Below, one piece after another: positions 57,315 through 64,000 of a DNA stretch of 64,000 nucleotides (position 1 is its first letter; each line of letters starts with the position of its first letter). Origin of the DNA: Rhodamnia argentea (Eukaryota; Streptophyta; Magnoliopsida; Myrtales; Myrtaceae). The notes under the pieces are model-generated. The model was not told the origin of the DNA, did no database searches, and was given only the letters and a program-made list of their open reading frames with translations. Where the stretch lies: positions 33,672,934-33,736,933 of the forward strand of contig NC_063151.1 in NCBI RefSeq assembly GCF_020921035.1, given 5' to 3'. The position numbers and the translations under genes were made by a program.

Positions 57315-60300
57315 ATGGGCTGCTTGTGTTCGAAAGAAGCGGTCGTCGATGAAAAGATTGAGGAAGATGTGAAGGCTGCGGAATTGAGCAAGTCCTCTCT
57401 CCAGTTGGTCGCTCCCAGTGCCAAGATAGAGGACATTGCAATAGAGTTACAGGGGAAGGGCAGAAATGATGGCTTGGCTCATTCAATGTCAAGGGCGTCC
57501 TCGCAAGTGCATCGGGGTTCCGTGCATGGCGTATCATCAGAAGAAGCAGAAAAGAAAACCAGGATTGTTGAGAGACCCGCAAAGGGACATCAGAGAGGAA
57601 TAAGCATGGAGTTAGGACCAAATGGATCACAACAGGGGACGTCGAGGATCGTCAGTATTCCTCACGGTGCCGAAGGAGAGCAAATTGCTGCTGGATGGCC
57701 ATCTTGGCTTACTTCGGTTGCTGCAGATGCTATCAGAGGATTGGTGCCTCGGAAAGCAGAGTCCTTTAAGAAGTTAAACCAAGTGAGTGCTTCTCATGTC
57801 CTTGTTCTTTTACATTAATTCCTGGCGCCTGATGATATTAAGGATACAGTTCCTGGTGACATTCTCCTTGCGCAGTACGAAAGAACATCAATGCACATTT
57901 GCTACAATTGCGATAATTAATTCCTATTGTTGTGTAACCACGTTCTTATAGTAACTTTGGTTGTTGGAGTTGTGTTAACCATTCATTTTGTTTGTTTAAC
58001 ATTGAATTCCTGTTATTCATGATTCTAGGATAATTAGCAGATTTTCTCCTCTTCATCCTTGCCTTTATGTAAATGAAATGCTCTTTGTGTAGATTGGACA
58101 AGGGACCTACAGCACTGTTTACAAGGCTCGTGACCTTGAAACGGGTAAAATTGTTGCAATGAAGAAAGTGAGGTTTGCTAACATGGATCCCGAGAGTGTG
58201 CGCTTCATGGCTAGGGAAATTCATATATTGCGGAAACTTGATCACCCCAACATTATGAAGCTAGAGGGTATTGTCACTTCCAGGATTTCGGGCAGCTTGT
58301 ATCTTGTGTTTGAGTACATGGAGCATGATCTCGCTGGCCTTATTGCCAGGCCTGGCGTTAAGTTAAGCGAGCCTCAGGTAAGTTTCTCCTGCTGTAACTT
58401 TATGAAAGTGTCGGAGGTTAGTCATTGATAGTATATTATGGTGCACCATCAGTCTAACAGACTTGATCTCTGATGGAACATGCTTTTTCCTTCTTTTTAA
58501 CCTATCAAATTGGAAAAGCTTAAACAAAATTGAACAAAAGGCGCATAACATTTTTTAGCATAAACTTCTGACTCGCAGAACTTAGAGTTCGACTTTGATT
58601 CATCTTTTCAGCGACATTTCAAACATGTTTTTATTTTTAATGCTTATAAAGTTCGGTCCTTACAATTCTTCTGTTCATCCCAGACAGTTCTGTAAGGCTC
58701 CAATGGTTGGTCTCGGTTCCTTTGAGAAATATTACTGAGAGCACTTTCCTGCATTACATGGAAGCCTAATTACGATCTGCCTCATGATCTTGCAGATTAA
58801 ATGTTTTATGCAACAACTGCTTCGTGGACTGGAACACTGCCATAAGCGTGGTGTTTTGCATAGAGACATTAAGGGTTCTAATCTCCTTATCAGCAATGAT
58901 GGAGTCCTCAAAATCGGCGACTTTGGTCTTGCCACATTTTTTCAGCCTGACCAACAGCAGCCACTGACCAGTCGTGTAGTAACTCTTTGGTATAGGGCAC
59001 CTGAGCTGCTGCTTGGTGCTACTGAGTATGGAGTTGCCGTGGATCTATGGAGTACTGGCTGCATCCTTGCCGAATTGTTTGCAGGAGAGCCTATTATGCC
59101 TGGAAGAACCGAGGTAGTCTCCCTAATATGATCTATGTGTTATGTTGTCATTTACACTTGCAAAAATGAATCTCTCCCAGTTTGAGAATTGCTCCTCCTT
59201 AAACACTTGAAAGTTTTTCTAATTGACCAACAAAATTGTGAACAATCTTAGGTGGAGCAATTACATAAAATTTTCAAGTTGTGTGGTTCTCCTTCTGAGG
59301 ATTACTGGTGGAATACAAGGTTTCCACAAGCAACTAGCTTCAGAACTCAGCAACATCATAAACGACGGGTTGCGGAAAAATTCAAAGATTTTCCTTCTTC
59401 CGCTCTGGCACTTATTGAAAAGCTCCTTGCAATGGAGCCAAAAGAGAGAGGATCCGCGGATTCTGCACTGAAAAGTGAGGTGATAACTTACCTCTAATTA
59501 TTTTCTAGGCTTTCGGGTTATTTCATTACCATTTTGAAAAGGAAACCTGCTTGAATCATTTTGGTTGTCTTGTTAAATGTGTATATGGCTCTAGTGGTGG
59601 GGAATACGTAGAGACTGTTTTCATTCTCTCGAGATGGTGATGTTTTTCAATTATTCACAGTGTAATGGAACTTTAAAATGCTTCAGATTGCAAATATGGT
59701 GTGATATATTCGTGGTTTGCCACCACAGTTCTAAAGTTTGGTTTTTATTTCAGTTTTTCATGACAAAACCCCTTCCATGTGACACATCAAGTCTGCCAAA
59801 GTATCCTCCAAGCAAAGAGTTTGATGCCAAGCTGCGAAATTTGGAAGCAAGAAGGTATGCCAGTATCATCATAGACCATTTTATCTTCTCGTTCTGCAAT
59901 TCTGCAGCTCTTGAATTTTCTTTTGGCAACATTTGAGGATACTGCTGTTGGCTTCGGTCGCTCTTTAGGATTTCTGCTATTTATCCCTAATCATGGGAGG
60001 CTTTTATATGCAACTTTTGAATTTGAACTTCAGGCAAAAAGCAGGGACAGTAAAGGGACGAGGACCAGAATCTGTTAGGAGGGGTTTGAGAGATAATAAG
60101 GTGCCAACGCCAGAGTTTGATGCTAATGGGGAGGTCTGTTTGCAGGTATGAGTAAGGTTAAGAACACATTCTCACTTGTTCTCTTCAATATCTCATCTAT
60201 GCAAACTTGGAAATTTTGCAGGGACAGTCAAATACCATAAGCATTAGTCATAAGTTCAATCCCCAGGAGGATAGTGGGTCCGGTTTCCTAATTGAGCCTC

Positions 60301-60988
60301 CGAGAGTAAACAGACCAAATGGTTTTTCTCATTGTAGCTCGATGATTCACCCCAGTGTAACCGAATCTTCATTGACCAGTAAGGGTAGCTCCAGGAAGCA
60401 TCCAGCAGAGTTGAAGACGCAGAAGTCTCTCATGCCGCGTGCAACAGCAGACTTGTCAAATGCATCTCTTAAAAAGGATGACGGGGCGGCTCCTAAAGAA
60501 TTGATGCAGGTATAGCCACATTTGCATTTTCTGCTCAATCACTTACATTCTTGAAATATCACCCAAACTCCACAGCCTGAGTTTATTGACTGCAATATAT
60601 GCCACTGTCATGAAATTCACATGCATCCTGGGGTGTATCGAGTGATAATATATCTGATCCGATGCTTCCATAAACAAAAAGTGGAACACGGACTTGTGGT
60701 TCTATGAATCACATGGCATTATGTTAGACAAGCGCATAAATGTGCCGTGAAATTCTTCCTAGCAAAGTACTTCCATGCTCTGCCTTTACAACTGCTAACT
60801 TATCCTCTGTAATTGCAAATAAGGGATATGTGCCGAAGAAAAACAGGATCCACTATTCAGGACCGCTGGTGCCTCCAGGAGGGAACATCGATGATATGCT
60901 GAAAGAGCACGAGAGACAAATCCAGCAGGCTGTCCGAAATGCGCGTTTGGGCAGGAACAGGACCAACGAGTATGGGCAACCGCATTAG
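57315..60988 (+). CDS. Myristoylated CDK-like protein kinase (At1g71530/At1g33770 type, 8 exons)
   Basis: Exons: 57315-57782, 58093-58377, 58796-59113, 59252-59479, 59754-59854, 60034-60145, 60222-60509, 60824-60988; 654 residues, phases consistent. The start MGCLCSKEAVVDEK carries an N-myristoylation/palmitoylation signal, implying membrane attachment. The kinase domain runs from about residue 155 to 445: G-loop IGQGTYSTVYKA, Lys180 (VAMKK), HRDIKGSN (catalytic Asp275), DFG (Asp293) and APELLLGATEYGVAVDLWS. The C-terminal region is basic and Ser-rich, ending with KKNRIHYSGPLVPPGGN and MLKEHERQIQQAV. This is the plant-specific CDKC-like (CRK-type) subfamily; targets are unknown. The ATG lies 19 codons inside a longer frame that begins with GTG. 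The last intron has a good branch site (GCTAACTTAT) before its AG at 60823. Confidence 0.92.
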
Positions 60989-61913
60989 TCTTGTAGTAAG
61001 TGTCAACAGGGAAAATGTTCTCTTAGGACATGGCTGCTGTTACCAGCAAGAACACACCTAGCAGTGGCAAGCACTCAAGCGCTTCATTACGAAGCTGAAA
61101 TGAAAAGGTGTTACGTGTATAAAATGGGGAGTGTAGCTTTTGTCAAATGTATAGTCGTCTCTATTTTGTGCATGAAAAGAAAGGCCTCTTGGCATTTTGT
61201 GTCACTCTGTAAATCTTGAAGGGAAATTTGCTGTGTATGGCAGGAAGAGGTAAAAGCCCATACGGAGAAAAAGTTCGGTCTTTTTCTCTAAATTTGCTTT
61301 GTAGAACAAGGTTAGCAGCATTGTTCCAAGCTCCTCTTATGTACGGAAAAAGCGTAGACAACGTCCAAGGTTCGCGAGTAAGTTACAAATCATGCATACT
61401 GAGGAAAACTAGAAACAGGGCACTTCAGCCTTTGTTCTCTCTCCTTTTCCTTTCTTGACATGTACTATGGTCAACTCCTGGTTCATGTTTCAATTTCGGA
61501 TTTATCTCTTAGTAAGAGTCAAGAAATAATGAGCTGCTGTAATGTTGTTTCCCACAGTAAAATCACTAGGGAAGGGAGGACAGATATCGCCAAAATGCTC
61601 TCTGTCAAGAAGCATTAACAAGTACCCATTTACTCGAGTTTTTCAGAGAATAGGCACATGGTTACTGCCAAGAGGATGTCTATAACACACCTTTCTCTAA
61701 ATATATAAAATAACAGTGCATTAATCAAAATCAAAGAGAACAAGAACATGTCTTTAACAACAACCCATGCTCCTATCCAGGAACAAAAGTTGGAAAAAGG
61801 AAGACCTACACTCTACTACTGTACATTTGAGTTAATACTATTTTCCACAAGATTCTGGCTCAAAGATCTCAATTGTTTTCGAGCTTCCTTATTCACTTCA
61901 AGCCTACAAGTAT
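60989..61913. other. Convergent 3' UTR interval between the kinase and UPF0301 genes
   Basis: The kinase (plus) and UPF0301 (minus) genes converge here. Both 3' UTRs probably lie in this interval, but no clear poly(A) signals were chosen. Frames here are short and unfamiliar. Confidence 0.4.
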
Positions 61914-63450
61914 CTACATATCTTGCTTCGGCTTCCGGCTGACCTCTGAATAGTGACCGCCCATTAGCTGCAGGATCTCCTCCCAAAGGCCTGAGGATGA
62001 ACTCGATGAACCACCACAGATCAGATTTGAGCTGCATGCAGCGACGTACCAATAATCAGATTCTATTTCTTCTCTCAACTGATCAAATTGCCATCCAGCA
62101 TAGCCCATAAAGAATCTAAAATCCTGAGGCTTCAGAACACCCTTCTTGACCAGCGCAGCTGCTTCATCCAAATTGTTGCGTGCACCAAAAGATAGGCCAG
62201 GAATGACCTCCTCAAAGCCAGGAAGCTTGGCCTTTTCCCCAGACTTTAGTAGAAACATGCTCGCTTCGAGAGGACCACCGAAATGCACAGAACAGTCGGC
62301 AAATGTTGTGGCAAGATGGAGGTTAGTGGGGTTCATGTGTTTGATCTTCTTGCTAAGTGGCCGGTTGATGACTATTCCAAATGGGCCCTCTTGTGGGTGT
62401 CTAGTTCCCGATCTGAGAAGGAGAACAACCGTCCTCTCGAAAGTGCGGACCCCATCAAGCTTTTCCGTAGCCACAAGGACACAGCCAGTTTCCGGTACTG
62501 GAATGGGATGTGCCCACTTAATGCCTGGAGGTTTGGACTCATGATGACCCTCATCTTTGTTGGGAGCCTCTGATTCTGTTTTTTCTGCCTGTTAATAATT
62601 TCATTAAGTAAATAATCACCCATCCAAGTCTTTAAAGGGAAGCAAATGTCCATCACCAGTGGAGGATTAAGTTAAACTCTTCACTAGTATTTGCAATTTT
62701 TTAATTGCTCAAACAAAGTCCGTTGACATCCCAGACGGGCACCTTAGCCCGTGGAAGGGATTGTATAATAAAAAGTGAGACAAGACCGATGGAATTTTTT
62801 TTCCTTGCTTGGCATGAAAGGAAAACGTTGAGGAGAGGATTCAAGAGGGGAAAAAAGATCCCTTGGGCCCACATCTCCACAAAGTTGAAGAGAAATTGGA
62901 GAGAAACCGGAATGACTATATTTTACTCTCGAGAAATTTCAAAATGCACCTTTTTTTCCTTAGAAATTTCAAAATGCATCTTTATCGCGCTTCTGGCGTA
63001 AAGGTCATTTTGTAACTCCTGCAATAGACAAAGTCTTCAAATAAGTTCATACTTTTGTCCAAACAAAACAAGGTTTTCTCCACCTACACCTCCATTTGTC
63101 CTCATTCAGTCAGTTCCTGTATTCACCTTTTATAGGGTAATTTAATACGACAAAAGACAGGTCAGACCAGGATAATCTTGCATGCAGGCCCTTTTAAAAC
63201 CAAACTAGACTAAAGATTGGATATTTAGAGTTGTAACTGTTTACAATAATAATGACATGCCCAGACATGCAGTCCCATTTGAGTCTCTGTATAAAGAATA
63301 GCCATAAGTGAAAGAACATTACCTGTTCCCTCGCAAAAAGATTTGCCCTGAACTCTCTCCAATCCAGATTCTTATGGTTAGACTTCTGAGAAGCAGTATC
63401 ATTGGATCTGTTGCCATCAGAAGAGTCTGGAGTAGAACGATCGCCATTTC
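61914..63450 (-). CDS. UPF0301/DUF179 (AlgH-like) protein, 5' exon outside the window (partial)
   Basis: Two minus-strand exons are visible: 63323-63450 and 61914-62588 (with stop). They encode about 267 residues: DWREFRANLFAREQ, WAHPIPVPETGCVLVATEKL, FERTVVLLLRSGTRHPQEGP, GIVINRPLSKK, VHFGGPLEAS, FRFFMGYAGWQFDQLREEIE, DYWYVAACSSNLICGG and GLWEEILQLMGGHYSEVSRK. These are the hallmarks of the plant DUF179 family (At1g33780, At3g29240), related to bacterial AlgH/YqgE. The biochemical role is unknown. The first visible exon begins in phase 1 (GA completes a codon), so at least one more upstream exon with the start codon and a plastid transit peptide lies beyond position 64000. I found no coding sequence between 63451 and 64000. 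Confidence 0.88.
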
Positions 63451-64000
63451 CTGTGACAAAGTTACCAAAAAGTCCATGATGTGAAACACTTGCCCTGACT
63501 TTACACATTCAAAAGTCGTCTAATGCTTTATGTTTAGCATATTGAAAATCATCTCTTCCACTTACAATTTGAATACTTCTTCAGTACCAAAAGGAGAAAT
63601 CAGCAAATATCTACTTACTTGCATTAGATAAGGGTATAGATGCTAAAGAGAATGTCTTTGATAAAAAGTACAACCCCTGATCAACATCAGAAGTTGTCAG
63701 TCAAGAGCTAGGATTGTTCCTCACTGCCAAAAATAACAGTTGTAGGACAACTTTTTGAGAATTGTCCGGCACAATTCCAGACCGCATAAAATCAAGGTTC
63801 AATTCCGAGTCTTTCCTTTCTCTGCCTGGACTCTGGAGTACCAATTACTCAGAATTTTTTAGCAAAAGAAAACCCAAGGACTATGCAAGAGGGCAACAAA
63901 ATCTAATCAGGCAACAGAAACATTCCATTCCTTAGATTACAGAAAGCTCCATGTTGAAAAGAGCAAGCAAATTTACGAGAAACTTTTTTAGGGTATTATT
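63451..64000 (-). other. Intron 1 of the UPF0301 gene (part)
   Basis: AT-rich non-coding sequence upstream of the acceptor at 63451 on the minus strand. No exon, repeat or promoter is recognised. The intron continues past the window edge. Confidence 0.5.

Noticed and set aside
1-64000. CRISPR arrays, bacterial-type operons or phage-like modules.
   Set aside because: None seen; all recognisable genes are plant nuclear genes with introns or plant transcription factor structure.

Overview
The window is nuclear DNA from a dicot plant. Evidence: spliced genes with GT-AG (and two GC-AG) introns, plant-only families (DREB/ERF factors, PSB33, PLS-type PPR, steroleosin-like HSD), chloroplast and mitochondrial targeting peptides, MITEs, a tRNA-derived SINE and a nuclear copy of plant mitochondrial 18S rRNA. 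A woody rosid, perhaps Myrtales, would fit the repeat style, but that is only an impression.

Layout. 1-20 kb is gene-poor: three short, intronless, TATA-driven ERF022/ERF021-like genes (177-755 minus, 8608-9165 minus, 17761-18297 plus) sit in AT-rich DNA full of small terminal-inverted-repeat elements, foldback repeats and one mitochondrial rRNA fossil. 20-47 kb is gene-dense and all on the plus strand: a chloroplast NTF2/SnoaL-like protein (5 exons), an ABHD11-like alpha/beta hydrolase (13 exons), an intronless E-class PPR protein, organellar MnmE GTPase (10 exons) and PSB33/LIL8 (3 exons). 47-64 kb holds an ERF019/ERF020-like gene (plus), a steroleosin/HSD5-like dehydrogenase (minus, 6 exons), a myristoylated CDK-like kinase (plus, 8 exons) and the 3' part of a UPF0301/DUF179 gene (minus) that runs off the right edge.

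How it fits together. There are no operons. The order ERF022/021 - NTF2-like - PPR - PSB33 - ERF020 - kinase - DUF179 matches, from memory, Arabidopsis At1g71450-At1g71530 combined with its duplicate At1g33760-At1g33780. The window therefore looks like a lightly fractionated ancestral block, with an added local ERF amplification. Several genes serve organelles (PSB33, MnmE, NTF2-like, probably PPR and UPF0301).

Most notable observations: tiny oligo(A) insertions with a TGACC-like hexamer and long target-site duplications; a 195-bp tandem duplication of the PPR 3' end; two GC-AG introns with the same donor sequence; a Mutator-like MITE with a 9-bp target duplication; a complete SINE with a 14-bp duplication. 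I found no CRISPR array, tRNA gene, intact transposase, or clearly new multi-gene system.
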